64,000 nucleotides of DNA from 2-02-FULL-55-14 sp964581115 (GCA_964581115.1 CAZOMY010000012.1:1-64000); one strand, 5' to 3'. Shown: positions 40,962 through 50,127, counted from the stretch's first letter. Program-made: numbers and translations. The notes: a model not told the origin generated them from the letters alone.

Positions 40962-42161
40962 TCAGGATCGTGGGGAGATGATGACTTTCATGAACCGGCG
41001 CTTGCCGACCTTCAGAACGAACTCCGGTCTCGAAGGCACGGGGTCGTGGATGCCGTCCACCTTCTCGCCGTCGACCGAGACGCCTCCTTGCTCGATCAGC
41101 CGTCGGGCTTCACTGTTCGAAGCGGCCAGCTTGAGCTGATGCAGAAGCGCCAGCAACGTCGCAGGCACTTCGTCCGGGGCGAGCGTTCTTTCCTCGAGGT
41201 CGTCGGGCAGGCTTTTCTGGATGAAGATGCGATCGAATTCCTCTTCGGCCGCTCGCGCATCGTCGTCGGAGTGATAGAGTGCGACAAGCGAGCGGGCCAG
41301 TCGGCGCTTGAGGTCGCGTGGATTGGCGCCCCCCGCCAACGAATGGCGGATGGCGGTCAGCTCTGCGTTGGAGACATCGGTCAGCAACTCGAACCACGGA
41401 ACGATCTGAGCATCCGGGATCCGGAGCGTCTTGCCGTAGATGTCCTTCGGCGTATCGTTGACGGCGATGTAATTGTCGAGCGACTTGCTCATCTTCTCAA
41501 CGCCGTCGGTACCCGTCAGGATCGGCATCGTCAGGGCGACCTGCGGTTCCAGACCGTATTCCCGTTGGAGATCCCGACCGACGAGCAGGTTGAATTTCTG
41601 GTCGGTTCCCCCCAGCTCCACGTCGGCCTTGATGGCTACAGAATCCATCGCCTGGGCGAGGGGATACAGGAATTCGTGGATGCTGATGGGCTCGCCGGCC
41701 TTGTAGCGGATGGTGAAATCGTCGCGCTCGAGCATACGTGCAACGGTGTACTTGCTGGCCAGCCGGATGACGTCGGCGAACGCCATGTTCCCGAGCCACT
41801 CCGAATTGTAGAACATCGAGATGTTCTTGGCCGACAGGACCTTCGTGGCCTGTTCGAAATAGGTCTGGCCGTTCCGGCGCGTTTCCTCGAGGGTAAGCGA
41901 CGGTCGGGTCTTGCTCTTACCCGAGGGATCGCCGATCATGCCGGTGAAATCGCCGATGATGAGAATGGCCTGGTGGCCAAGGTCTTGGAACTGGCGGAGC
42001 TTGCGAAGGACGACCGAATGGCCTAAATGCAGGTCGGGCCGGCTCGGGTCGCATCCCAGCTTGATGTTGAGGGGAGTGTTGGATGCGATGGAGCGTTCGA
42101 TCTTGCGGGCAAGGTCCTCCTCCGGAATGATCTCCGAGGTGCCTCGCTTGATCGCGTCCAT
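40962..42161 (-). CDS. tyrS: Tyrosyl-tRNA synthetase
   Basis: 399-aa class I synthetase of the long (TyrZ-like) form. Active-site motifs: K-L-G-C-D-P-S-R-P-D-L-H-L-G-H (HIGH-type) near 35-50 and K-M-S-K-S-L-D-N (KMSKS) near 225. The C-terminal S4 RNA-binding domain covers about 330-399 (S-E-A-R-R-L-I-E-Q-G-G-V-S-V-D-G). The ATG at 42161 gives the family N-terminus; upstream codons in the frame overlap smpB. 28 nt after smpB, so cotranscribed. Confidence 0.94.
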   Translation of the reverse strand: MDAIKRGTSEIIPEEDLARKIERSIASNTPLNIKLGCDPSRPDLHLGHSVVLRKLRQFQDLGHQAILIIGDFTGMIGDPSGKSKTRPSLTLEETRRNGQTYFEQATKVLSAKNISMFYNSEWLGNMAFADVIRLASKYTVARMLERDDFTIRYKAGEPISIHEFLYPLAQAMDSVAIKADVELGGTDQKFNLLVGRDLQREYGLEPQVALTMPILTGTDGVEKMSKSLDNYIAVNDTPKDIYGKTLRIPDAQIVPWFELLTDVSNAELTAIRHSLAGGANPRDLKRRLARSLVALYHSDDDARAAEEEFDRIFIQKSLPDDLEERTLAPDEVPATLLALLHQLKLAASNSEARRLIEQGGVSVDGEKVDGIHDPVPSRPEFVLKVGKRRFMKVIISPRS

Positions 42162-42189
42162 CTGGACGTTCAGCGGGGGGAACAAGGTC

Positions 42190-42654
42190 TTACGTTGTGC
42201 TCCTCTTCGTGCGCTGGCGCACCTCGCGTTCCGCGTCGCGGCGCTTGATGCTTTCGCGCTTGTCGTACTGTCGTTTCCCGCGGGCGAGGGCAAGCTCGAC
42301 CTTGGCGTACGGTCCTTTGAAATAGACAGACAGCGGGATCAGGGCGAGACCGCGCTCGGCGACCCGGCCCTGAAGCTTCAGGATCTGGCGTGCGTGCAAC
42401 AACACCTTGCGCGTCCGGTCAGGTTGGTGATTGGCGTAGCTGCCGTGCTCGTAGGGATTGATGTGCATGCCCAGCAGCCAGACCTCGCCTCCCTTCAGCA
42501 ACGCATAGGCATCGACAAGGTTCGCTTTGCCGGCGCGGAGCGATTTCACCTCCGTCCCTGTGAGCACGAGGCCCGCTTCCCAGGTCTCCAGGATCTCGTA
42601 GTCGTGCCGCGCTTTGCGGTTGGAGACGATGACGCGGTGCTGGTGCTCTGCCAT
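42190..42654 (-). CDS. smpB: SsrA-binding protein
   Basis: 154-aa partner of tmRNA in rescue of stalled ribosomes. OB-fold motifs N-R-K-A-R-H-D-Y-E-I, G-L-V-L-T-G-T-E-V-K-S-L-R near 30 and the basic tail (K-R-Q-Y-D-K-R-E-S-I-K-R-R-D) that reaches the decoding centre are present. First gene of the minus-strand set smpB-tyrS-pdaD. The ssrA gene itself is not in the window. Confidence 0.95.
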   Translation of the reverse strand: MAEHQHRVIVSNRKARHDYEILETWEAGLVLTGTEVKSLRAGKANLVDAYALLKGGEVWLLGMHINPYEHGSYANHQPDRTRKVLLHARQILKLQGRVAERGLALIPLSVYFKGPYAKVELALARGKRQYDKRESIKRRDAEREVRQRTKRSTT

Positions 42655-42729
42655 GCCTCAAAAAAAGTCGGCCACAACGTACGCCAAAAGTGTATCACAA
42701 TCAACCGACGAGCCCGCGTGCTCCTTCGG

Positions 42730-42758
42730 TTGTTTTTCCCGGCATTCGTGGGTATATT
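42730..42758 (+). promoter_or_regulatory. Sigma-70-type promoter of lpdA
   Basis: TTGTTT at 42730-42735 and TATATT at 42753-42758 with 17-nt spacing, about 65 nt before the lpdA start, in the divergent smpB-lpdA region. Confidence 0.5.
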
Positions 42759-42824
42759 TCTCATCTTAGCGAGTGTCCGCCCGGTCATGCCAATGTGGGG
42801 GCACTCTCCAACGAAAGGAAGGAC

Positions 42825-44219
42825 ATGGCAGAACGACAATTCGACGTGACCGTCATCGGAGCGGGTCCCGGAGGTTATGTTGCAGCCATCAAGGCCGCGC
42901 AGAACGGCAAGAAGGTGGGTCTCATCGAGCGAGACAAGCTCGGAGGCATCTGCTTGAACTGGGGCTGCATCCCGTCGAAGGCGCTCTTGAAGAGCGCAGA
43001 ACTGTACCAGCAGTTCAAGAAGGCCGAGGAATTCGGCATCACCTGCAAGGACCTGAGATTCGACTTTTCGAAGATCATCCAGAGGAGCCGCGGCGTCGCC
43101 GACCGGATCTCCAAAGGGGTCGAATACCTGATGAAGAAGAACAAGATCGAGGTCGTCTACGGCGAAGCCAGGTTCAAGGACCGCTCTACGATCGAGGTCA
43201 GCAAGGACGGCAAGGTCGTCGATCTCATCAAGTCGAAGCATGTCATTCTCGCCACCGGGGCCCGCCCGCGCTCCATCCCCGGCGTCTCGATCGACCGAAC
43301 AATGGTCATCACCAGCACCGAGGCGATGTCGCTTTCAGTCCAACCGTCGTCGATGGTTGTTATCGGTGGCGGCGCGATCGGCATTGAGTTCGCCTATTTC
43401 TACAATGCCTTGGGCACAAAGGTGACCGTCGTCGAAATGATGCCGACGATCCTGCCTCTTGAGGACAAGGAGATCACCAAGATCGTCGAATCCTCGCTGA
43501 AAAAGCAGGGGATCGAACTGATGACGAGTGCCAAGGTGGCAGGGGTCAAGGTCGCCGGCAAGGTCACGGTGACGGTGGAAACGAAGGACGGCAAGACCGA
43601 GGTGACCGGCGACGTGGCCTTGATGGCCATCGGCGTTCAAGGCAATATCGAGAACCTGGGCCTCGAGCAGGTGGGTGTCAAGACCGACCGCAGCTTCGTC
43701 GTCGTCAACGAGTTCATGCAGACCACCGCCCCCGGCATCTATGCCATCGGAGACGTGGCCGGGCCGCCTCTTCTGGCGCACGTCGCTTCGCACGAAGCCG
43801 TTGTGGCCGCCGACCATATCGCCGGCAAAGCCAAGCGTGGCATCGATCGGTCCAATACCCCGGCATGCACGTACTGCCAACCGCAGGTGGCCAGTGTGGG
43901 TCTGACGGAGGAGGCCGCGATCGCCAAGGGACACAAGGTCAAGGTCGGTCGGTTCCCGTTCCGACCGCTTGGAAAGGCGATGGCCGTAGGTGAGACCGAA
44001 GGGATGGTCAAGCTGGTGTTCGATGAGAAATACGGCGAATTGCTCGGAGCGCATATCGTCGGCGCCGAAGCGACCGAGCTGATCGCAGAATTGGGAATGG
44101 CGAAGGCCCTTGAGACGACGTGGGAGGAACTGGCCCATACCATGCATGCGCACCCGACCCTGTCTGAAGCGATCATGGAAGCCGCCGGTGATTCACACGG
44201 AGTAGCTATTCATATATAA
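42825..44219 (+). CDS. lpdA: Dihydrolipoamide dehydrogenase (E3)
   Basis: 464-aa flavoenzyme that re-oxidises dihydrolipoyl groups of 2-oxoacid dehydrogenases with NAD+. FAD site G-A-G-P-G-G near 10, redox disulfide in G-I-C-L-N-W-G-C-I-P-S-K (cysteines near 42 and 47), NAD site G-G-G-A-I-G near 180, second FAD motif in Y-A-I-G-D-V-A-G near 308 and the C-terminal His-Glu pair in H-A-H-P-T-L-S-E. The ATG at 42825 has AAGGAAGG upstream. First of a neighbourhood that also codes for lipoate synthesis, E1 and E2. Confidence 0.95.
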   Translation: MAERQFDVTVIGAGPGGYVAAIKAAQNGKKVGLIERDKLGGICLNWGCIPSKALLKSAELYQQFKKAEEFGITCKDLRFDFSKIIQRSRGVADRISKGVEYLMKKNKIEVVYGEARFKDRSTIEVSKDGKVVDLIKSKHVILATGARPRSIPGVSIDRTMVITSTEAMSLSVQPSSMVVIGGGAIGIEFAYFYNALGTKVTVVEMMPTILPLEDKEITKIVESSLKKQGIELMTSAKVAGVKVAGKVTVTVETKDGKTEVTGDVALMAIGVQGNIENLGLEQVGVKTDRSFVVVNEFMQTTAPGIYAIGDVAGPPLLAHVASHEAVVAADHIAGKAKRGIDRSNTPACTYCQPQVASVGLTEEAAIAKGHKVKVGRFPFRPLGKAMAVGETEGMVKLVFDEKYGELLGAHIVGAEATELIAELGMAKALETTWEELAHTMHAHPTLSEAIMEAAGDSHGVAIHI

Positions 44220-44232
44220 GACCGGAGTAGAG

Positions 44233-44260
44233 GTCAGACATCAGTTGTCAGAGGTCAGTT
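44233..44260. repeat. 7-nt periodic array (GTCAGAG type)
   Basis: Four heptads in phase (GTCAGAC, ATCAGTT, GTCAGAG, GTCAGTT) after lpdA. Same family as the longer array at 49981-50057. Confidence 0.65.
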
Positions 44261-44401
44261 GCTCTGAATGGCGATGGCATCACTAACGCGAAGCGTTTTC
44301 TTTTCTTCCTGCCCGAGGATTCATCTTCGGGCAGCGGATCGCGCATGTCGGGCGTATGTGCATGGTCAGTTCGAAACAAGGTTGTTGAGTTGAGTTGTTC
44401 A

Positions 44402-45115
44402 GTGCGGCCACTCACCGTCATCGATCTCGGCCGGACGCGGTACGCCGAGGCATGGGACCTGCAGCGTCAGTTGTGGGAGATGCGTGTACGTGGTGACGTG
44501 AGCGACCTGTTGCTCTTCACCGAGCACGAACCGGTCTATACGGTCGGCAAGGGGGGGGATGAGAACCATGTGCTGGCCGATGAGGCCGAGTTGAGCCGTA
44601 GTGGCGCGGAGATGTTCCGGATCGACCGGGGGGGCGATGTAACGTACCACGGACCCGGCCAGATCGTCGGGTATCCGATCATCGACCTGAGCCGACGGCC
44701 GGACCTGCATCGATATCTGCGTGATCTCGAAGAGGTCATCATTCGAGCTCTCCGGACATTCGGCATTGCGGGCGTTCGAGAGGACGGTCTGACCGGTGTA
44801 TGGGTGGGGGGCGACAAAGTAGCTGCTCTTGGCGTCAAGGTCAGCCGGTGGGTGACGATGCACGGGTTTGCGCTAAACGTTGCGACCGATCTGCGACGGT
44901 TCGACCGCATCATCCCGTGCGGCATCTTTCACAAAGGGGTCACTTCGATGCAACAGGTGCTCCGACGGGAGGTGCCGATGGCCGAGGTGCAGCGAGAGGT
45001 GGCAACGCAATTCGGCGAAGTCTTTGAGATGGGCATACGGATCGGGACGCTGGACGAACTGAAGCCGAAGCTGGCATCGGTCGAAGCGTTGGCTGTGCGC
45101 AATCCACAAGCTTAA
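44402..45115 (+). CDS. lipB: Octanoyltransferase LipB
   Basis: 237 aa. Transfers octanoyl groups from acyl carrier protein to lipoyl domains. The signature R-G-G-D-V-T-Y-H-G-P-G-Q-I-V-G-Y-P is intact, the catalytic Cys is in I-I-P-C-G-I and the catalytic Lys in K-V-A-A-L-G-V-K-V. I start at the GTG (44402), where the family sequence begins; an ATG at 44345 in the same frame would add 19 residues of no similarity. Ribosome binding site is unclear for either. Followed after 16 nt by the fused E1 gene. Confidence 0.9.
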   Translation: MRPLTVIDLGRTRYAEAWDLQRQLWEMRVRGDVSDLLLFTEHEPVYTVGKGGDENHVLADEAELSRSGAEMFRIDRGGDVTYHGPGQIVGYPIIDLSRRPDLHRYLRDLEEVIIRALRTFGIAGVREDGLTGVWVGGDKVAALGVKVSRWVTMHGFALNVATDLRRFDRIIPCGIFHKGVTSMQQVLRREVPMAEVQREVATQFGEVFEMGIRIGTLDELKPKLASVEALAVRNPQA

Positions 45116-45131
45116 GAAGGAAACAGAACGG

Positions 45132-47183
45132 ATGACGAAGACCGCGACGGCGAAGGAACGAACGACCTCTCAGCTCCCGCATGGGCTGACGAAGGAGCAG
45201 ATCCTCAGCGCGTATCGTACGATGTTGACTGCCCGTCGGATCGACGAGAAGCACCTGATCCTTCTGAAACAGGGGAAATCGTTCTTTCACATCGGCGGGT
45301 CCGGACACGAAGCGGCGCAGGTGGCTGCGGCGATGGCGATGCGTTCGGGCAAGGACTGGCCCAACTGCTACTACCGCGATGTGGCATTCTCGCTTCAAAA
45401 CGGCGTGACGGCCGAAGATGTCTTCCTGGCGGCCCTCCATCGCGCCGAAGATCCCAGCAGCGGCGCACGCCAGATGCCGGCGCACTGGGGGAAGAAGAGC
45501 GCACGCATGGTCACGCAGTCCAGCCCGACCGGCACGCAGTATCTGCAAGCCGTCGGGATGGCGCTCTCGATCAAGATGGAGGGCTCGGACGAGGTCGTGT
45601 ATGTCTCGTCGGGCGAGGGAGCGACGAGCGAGGGAGAATTCTTCGAGGCGGTCAACTGGGCGGCACGAGAAGCGTTGCCCGTGATCTTCTTCATCCAGGA
45701 CAACAAGTTTGCCATCTCCGTCCCGGTCGCGCAACAAACGGCAGGAGGGTCGGTGTTCGAAGTGACGAAGGGATTCGCCGGCCTGCATCGCGAGGAAGTG
45801 GACGGGACCGACTTCTTCGCGACGTATGAAGCGATGCGTCGCGCCGTCGAGAGGGCCCGGACGGGCAAAGGCCCCACGCTTCTCGTCGCCCACACAGTCC
45901 GGCTCCTTCCACACTCATCCTCCGACGACCACGCCAAGTATCGGACCAAAGAAGAGATCGAGCGCGACAAGAAGCTCGACCCGATCCCGAAGCTGACGAC
46001 GTGGCTTATCGAACAGGGCATCCTGACCGACGCGGGCGCGACCGAGATGCTCGAGACGGTAAAGGCCGAGGTGGACCGCGCGGCTGAGTGGGCCGAAAGC
46101 CGTCCGGTCCCTGAGGCCTCGACCGTCATGGACCATCTCTACGGAGTGTCGCACGCCTCGAAGCCGCAGGGATTCGTCGAGCCGGAACATGCAGGCTCGA
46201 AGGTTGTGCTCGTCGACGCGATCAATCATGCGCTCGCGGAAGAGATGGAGCGGAACGATCGCGTCGTGGTCTTTGGCGAGGACGTCGCCGGCGGAAAAGG
46301 GGGAGTATTCACCGCGACCAAGGGGTTGACGGCGAAGTTCGGGCCCGAACGGTGTTTCAATTCTCCTTTGGCCGAGGCCAGCATCGTCGGCGTGGCCATC
46401 GGCATGGCCCTTCGTGGCTGGAGGCCGGTGCCCGAGATCCAGTTCGGCGACTACATCTGGCCGGCCTTCATTCAGATCCGGGATGAGCTGGCCATGCTGC
46501 GCTACCGTTCGAACGGGGCGTGGCCCTGCCCGGTTGTGATCCGCGTGCCGGTGGGAGGCTACATCCACGGCGGCCACTATCACAGCCAGTCCATCGAATC
46601 CTTCTTTGCCCACATTCCGGGTCTGCGACTCGTGTTCCCGTCGACCGCAGCCGACGCAAAGGGCCTTCTGAAGGCCGCGATCCGAGGAGATGATCCGGTG
46701 CTGTTCATGGAGCATAAGGGACTCTATCGCCAGGGGTATGCTTCATCAGCCGAGCCTTCGGCCGACTATGTCCTTCCGTTCGGGATTGCGGCGACCCGTC
46801 GCCAGGGAACGGATATCACCGTCATCACATGGGGCTACATGGTCCAGCAATCGCTCGAGGCCGCCCGGCAGGCGGAAGCGAAAGGGATCAGCGTGGAGGT
46901 GGTCGACCTGCGCACGCTGAATCCGCTCGACGAAGCGACGATCGTAGCGTCCGTGCGGAAGACGAACAAAGTGATCGTAGCGCACGAAGACACGCTGACG
47001 GCGGGGTTCGGAGCCGAGATCGTGGCTCGCATCACCGAGCAGTGTTTTGAATCGCTGGATGCGCCGGTACTGCGCGTCGCGGCGAAAGACATTCCAGTGC
47101 CGTATGCGCCGACGCTCGAAGATGCGATGTTGCCGTCGAAGGCCGACGTGCTCGCGGCTATCGAGCGCCTTGCTGCATATTAG
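45132..47183 (+). CDS. Fused E1 alpha/beta of a 2-oxoacid (branched-chain type) dehydrogenase
   Basis: 683-aa thiamine-diphosphate enzyme. Residues about 20-345 are the alpha part, with the ThDP motif S-S-G-E-G-A-T-S-E-G-E (GDG-type, near 158) ending in D-N instead of N-N, and the phosphorylation-loop-like region S-S-S-D-D-H. Residues about 356-683 are the beta part (V-V-L-V-D-A-I-N-H-A-L-A, G-E-D-V-A-G-G-K-G-G-V-F, S-P-L-A-E-A, V-R-V-P-V-G-G-Y-I-H-G-G-H-Y-H-S-Q-S). A single-chain E1 of this kind is common in Bacteroidota and Chlorobiota. Substrate is most likely branched-chain 2-oxoacids, or pyruvate; this cannot be settled from sequence alone. AAGGAAACAG precedes the ATG. Confidence 0.9.
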   Translation: MTKTATAKERTTSQLPHGLTKEQILSAYRTMLTARRIDEKHLILLKQGKSFFHIGGSGHEAAQVAAAMAMRSGKDWPNCYYRDVAFSLQNGVTAEDVFLAALHRAEDPSSGARQMPAHWGKKSARMVTQSSPTGTQYLQAVGMALSIKMEGSDEVVYVSSGEGATSEGEFFEAVNWAAREALPVIFFIQDNKFAISVPVAQQTAGGSVFEVTKGFAGLHREEVDGTDFFATYEAMRRAVERARTGKGPTLLVAHTVRLLPHSSSDDHAKYRTKEEIERDKKLDPIPKLTTWLIEQGILTDAGATEMLETVKAEVDRAAEWAESRPVPEASTVMDHLYGVSHASKPQGFVEPEHAGSKVVLVDAINHALAEEMERNDRVVVFGEDVAGGKGGVFTATKGLTAKFGPERCFNSPLAEASIVGVAIGMALRGWRPVPEIQFGDYIWPAFIQIRDELAMLRYRSNGAWPCPVVIRVPVGGYIHGGHYHSQSIESFFAHIPGLRLVFPSTAADAKGLLKAAIRGDDPVLFMEHKGLYRQGYASSAEPSADYVLPFGIAATRRQGTDITVITWGYMVQQSLEAARQAEAKGISVEVVDLRTLNPLDEATIVASVRKTNKVIVAHEDTLTAGFGAEIVARITEQCFESLDAPVLRVAAKDIPVPYAPTLEDAMLPSKADVLAAIERLAAY

Positions 47184-47217
47184 CAGGGTGCTGAAAAACC
47201 CGCTGGAAGTCAGAACA

Positions 47218-47244
47218 GTAACCGCCAAGCGCGCCAAGCCCGCC
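47218..47244. repeat. 9-nt periodic array
   Basis: Three degenerate 9-nt units (GTAACCGCC, AAGCGCGCC, AAGCCCGCC) at the start of the 383-bp spacer between E1 and E2, running into the hairpin at 47242-47262. Confidence 0.5.
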
Positions 47245-47262
47245 CTCGGCCGAGCCGAGGGC
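47242..47262 (+). terminator. Strong hairpin after the E1 gene
   Basis: GCCCTCGGC and GCCGAGGGC form a perfect 9-bp stem with a 3-nt loop (CGA), 58 nt after the E1 stop. No T-run; a terminator or mRNA-stabilising role is possible. The rest of the spacer to 47566 shows only repeat-like sequence and no gene. Confidence 0.5.
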
Positions 47263-47566
47263 GAGGCCGGGGATCGCCAAGTCGATTGGGGAAAATGAAT
47301 TGACATGAACGCGTCTTCTTGGCGAACATGGCTCGCATATGATCATCTCTGACTTGGCGTCATGCCTGCCCGCCGGTCAGGCGGGGCGGTAATCGTTCTT
47401 CCGCAACCTGTTAGAGGCCAATCCACGAAGGGACACGAATTGACACGGATGCTTCCTGCGCGCAATTCACCATTTGTGCTTCTTCGAGTCGATTCGTGGT
47501 TCCTTCCTTTTCACGCGGCGCCTTTGCTTGAACCATCATCGGCAGCCATTGAACAGGTCATATCTC

Positions 47567-48874
47567 ATGCTCGTTGACGTCGTGATGCCCAAGATGGGTG
47601 AGAGCATCCAGGAAGGGAAGATCCTTCGCTGGGCGAAGAAGGTCGGCGAGAAGATCGCCAAGGACGAAACCATCCTCGAGATCAGCACCGACAAGGTCGA
47701 CTCCGAGATCCCGTCCCCCGTCGGCGGCGTTCTCGCAGCGATCGTCGTTGCTGAGCAGGAGACGGTCCCAGTCGGCACGGTCATCGCCAAGGTCGAGACC
47801 GACGCGACGGTGCCGGTCGGTTCCATGGGGACGCCTGCGGCGCCCGTGGCGACGGCCGAAGCTCCAATGCCGCCGCCCGCCGCGTCCTCGGTTGGACCTG
47901 CCGTCTCCGATCTGCCGTCGCGCGGCGACGGAGAACGGTTCTATTCACCGCTCGTCCGTTCCATCGCAAAGCAGGAGGGGCTCAGCTCGGATGATCTGGC
48001 GCGCATCCAGGGCAGCGGACTGGGCGGACGTGTCACCAAACAGGATGTGCTCGGATATCTGAAGAACCGGCCGTCCTTGGGCGGCGCCACGGCCGGCATG
48101 GTGCGGTTCGACGCCTCCATTCAAAAGATGGACCTTGCCGAGCTCCAGAAGAAGTATCCCGCTCCGCGGCACGAGATCCTGCAGATGGACAACATCCAGC
48201 AGAGGATGGCCGAGCACATGTTGCGGAGCATCGCCACGTCGCCGCACGTTCAGGCTATCGACGAAGTGGATGTCACGGGGCTGGTGAACTACCGCGCCCG
48301 CGAAGGCGCGGCGTTCGAACGGCGCGAGGGCTTCAAGCTGACCTACACTCCGTTCTTCTTTGCGGCGGTCGCCAATGCGCTCAAGGAATTCCCCATCGTC
48401 AACAGCTCGGTCGAAGGGGACAAGATCATCCTCAAGAAAGTCATCAATATCGGCATGGCGGTTGCGTCGCCGTCAGGATTGATCGTGCCGGTCTTGAAGA
48501 ACTGCGAAGAGAAGAGCTTCCTCGGCATGGCGCGCGCCATCAACGACATCGCCGTCCGGACGCGAAACAAGAAGCTCCTGCCGGAGGAGATCACCGGCGG
48601 CACGTTCACGATCACGAACTACGGCATCTTCGGCAACATCATCGGCATCCCGATCATCAATCAACCGCAAGTGGCCATACTGGGTACCGGCGCCATCAAG
48701 AAACGGCCCGTGGTCATCACCGACGCGGACGGGAACGACCTCATCGGCATCCGTTCGATGATGTACCTGACCCTCTCGTTCGACCATCGCATCATCGACG
48801 GCGCGATCGGCGGGCAGTTCCTGTCGAAGGTGAAACAGGGGATCGAGGCGTTCGATTTCCCTTCCATCGGGTGA
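47567..48874 (+). CDS. Dihydrolipoyl acyltransferase (E2)
   Basis: 435 aa. Lipoyl domain 1-80 with the attachment lysine in E-I-S-T-D-K-V-D (near 45), a Pro/Ala-rich linker, the E3/E1-binding domain at about 125-165 (Y-S-P-L-V-R-S-I-A-K-Q-E-G), and the catalytic core from about 205 with S-F-D-H-R-I-I-D-G-A-I-G-G-Q-F near the end (His and Asp of HxxxD). Transfers the acyl group made by E1 to CoA. The ATG at 47567 begins the lipoyl domain exactly; an earlier in-frame start at 47474 adds unrelated sequence. D-K-V-D at the lipoyl site fits branched-chain or 2-oxoglutarate type as well as pyruvate. Confidence 0.92.
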   Translation: MLVDVVMPKMGESIQEGKILRWAKKVGEKIAKDETILEISTDKVDSEIPSPVGGVLAAIVVAEQETVPVGTVIAKVETDATVPVGSMGTPAAPVATAEAPMPPPAASSVGPAVSDLPSRGDGERFYSPLVRSIAKQEGLSSDDLARIQGSGLGGRVTKQDVLGYLKNRPSLGGATAGMVRFDASIQKMDLAELQKKYPAPRHEILQMDNIQQRMAEHMLRSIATSPHVQAIDEVDVTGLVNYRAREGAAFERREGFKLTYTPFFFAAVANALKEFPIVNSSVEGDKIILKKVINIGMAVASPSGLIVPVLKNCEEKSFLGMARAINDIAVRTRNKKLLPEEITGGTFTITNYGIFGNIIGIPIINQPQVAILGTGAIKKRPVVITDADGNDLIGIRSMMYLTLSFDHRIIDGAIGGQFLSKVKQGIEAFDFPSIG

Positions 48875-48904
48875 AGCCTGATGCGCTGAACGCTCCCTTG
48901 TCGT

Positions 48905-48940
48905 GAATCGCAAAGGACGCGAAGCACGCCAAGATCAAGA
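48905..48940. repeat. 9-nt periodic array
   Basis: Four degenerate 9-nt units (GAATCGCAA, AGGACGCGA, AGCACGCCA, AGATCAAGA) after the E2 gene. It faces the opposite array at 48989-49024. Confidence 0.65.
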
Positions 48941-48988
48941 ACTGTGTCGAACGCTGTCCGTGGAATAGCCCATCTTTTCAAATCTGAC

Positions 48989-49024
48989 TTTGCGTCCTTG
49001 GTGTTCTTGGCGTTCTTGGCGGTC
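48989..49024. repeat. 9-nt periodic array, opposite orientation
   Basis: Four units TTTGCGTCC, TTGGTGTTC, TTGGCGTTC, TTGGCGGTC, inverted relative to 48905-48940. The two can fold into a long imperfect hairpin between E2 and lipA. Confidence 0.65.
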
Positions 49025-49059
49025 ACACATTTGATTTCGAGGCGATCGTTCTAACCGAG

Positions 49060-49959
49060 ATGGAGATCATCATCACCGAAGTGGCATCGAAGGAAGCTGC
49101 ACCCGCCGCCCCGCGGCGCCCGGAATGGCTGAAGGCCCGCCTTCCGGGAGGGGAGATGTACGCCCGCTTGCACGGCATCATGCGCACGCACAATCTGCAC
49201 ACGGTGTGCGAAGAGGCGCGGTGCCCGAACATGGGCGAGTGCTGGAATCACGGCACGGCGACCTTCATGATCTTGGGCGACACCTGCACGAGGTCATGCG
49301 GTTTCTGCGCCGTCAAGACCGGCCGGCCGGAGTATGGCTTGGATTGGGATGAGCCGCGTCGCGTCGTCGAGGCGGTGGAGCGCATGGGCATCCGCCACGC
49401 GGTCATCACATCGGTCAACCGCGATGAACGCAAGGATGGCGGCGCGCCTGTTTTCGCCGAGACGATCCGCCTCATTCGCGAGCGCGTTCCCGGCTGTACG
49501 GTCGAAGTGCTGATCCCCGACTTCAAGGGACATGAAGAGGCCTTGAAGATCGTTCTGGACGCCGCCCCGGACATCCTGAACCATAACCTCGAGACCGTCC
49601 CCCGCTTGTATCGGACGGTGCGTCCGCAGGCCAACTATCGTCAGTCGCTCGAGGTGCTGGATCGCTCCAAGAAGCGGGGGATGCGCACGAAGACCGGACT
49701 GATGCTCGGCATCGGCGAGCGCACGGAGGAAGTGGTCGAGGTGATGAAAGACTGCCGAAGCGTCGATGTGGACATTCTGACGCTCGGCCAGTATCTCCAG
49801 CCGACGAAAGAACATCTCCCGATCGATCGGTACGTCCATCCCGATGAGTTCGCCGATCTGAAGCGCATCGGGCTGGAACTGGGCTTCAGGCATGTCGAGT
49901 CGGGCCCGCTGGTGCGGAGCTCGTATCATGCGGAACAGGCGGTGGAACCGCGGGGGTAG
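49060..49959 (+). CDS. lipA: Lipoyl synthase
   Basis: 299-aa radical SAM enzyme that inserts two sulfurs into octanoyl groups. The auxiliary cluster cysteines are in C-E-E-A-R-C-P-N-M-G-E-C-W near 47-58, and the SAM cluster motif C-T-R-S-C-G-F-C near 75-82. H-N-L-E-T-V and the C-terminal R-S-S-Y-H-A (third auxiliary ligand) are intact. Completes the lipB-E1-E2-lipA set, so the window codes for both the dehydrogenase complex and its cofactor. Confidence 0.95.
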   Translation: MEIIITEVASKEAAPAAPRRPEWLKARLPGGEMYARLHGIMRTHNLHTVCEEARCPNMGECWNHGTATFMILGDTCTRSCGFCAVKTGRPEYGLDWDEPRRVVEAVERMGIRHAVITSVNRDERKDGGAPVFAETIRLIRERVPGCTVEVLIPDFKGHEEALKIVLDAAPDILNHNLETVPRLYRTVRPQANYRQSLEVLDRSKKRGMRTKTGLMLGIGERTEEVVEVMKDCRSVDVDILTLGQYLQPTKEHLPIDRYVHPDEFADLKRIGLELGFRHVESGPLVRSSYHAEQAVEPRG

Positions 49960-49980
49960 GGCGGAAGGCAGAAAGCGGAG

Positions 49981-50057
49981 ATCAGAGGCCAGAGGACAGA
50001 GGTCAGTAATCAGTTATCAGTGATCAGTTTTCAGCGACCAGTAATCAGGTAGCAGTC
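49981..50057. repeat. 7-nt periodic array, 11 units
   Basis: Eleven heptads in strict phase, NNCAGNN type (ATCAGAG, GCCAGAG, GACAGAG, GTCAGTA, ATCAGTT and others), filling most of the lipA-psd spacer. Confidence 0.85.
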
Positions 50058-50077
50058 GTACTCAGCATCCGTTTTTC

Positions 50078-50112
50078 GATTGACGATTCACCATTCTCTA
50101 TTCACGACACAC
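50078..50112. repeat. 7-nt periodic array (GATTCAC type)
   Basis: Five heptads in phase (GATTGAC, GATTCAC, CATTCTC, TATTCAC, GACACAC) just before psd. Confidence 0.65.
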
Positions 50113-50127
50113 GTTCTCCTCGGATCC

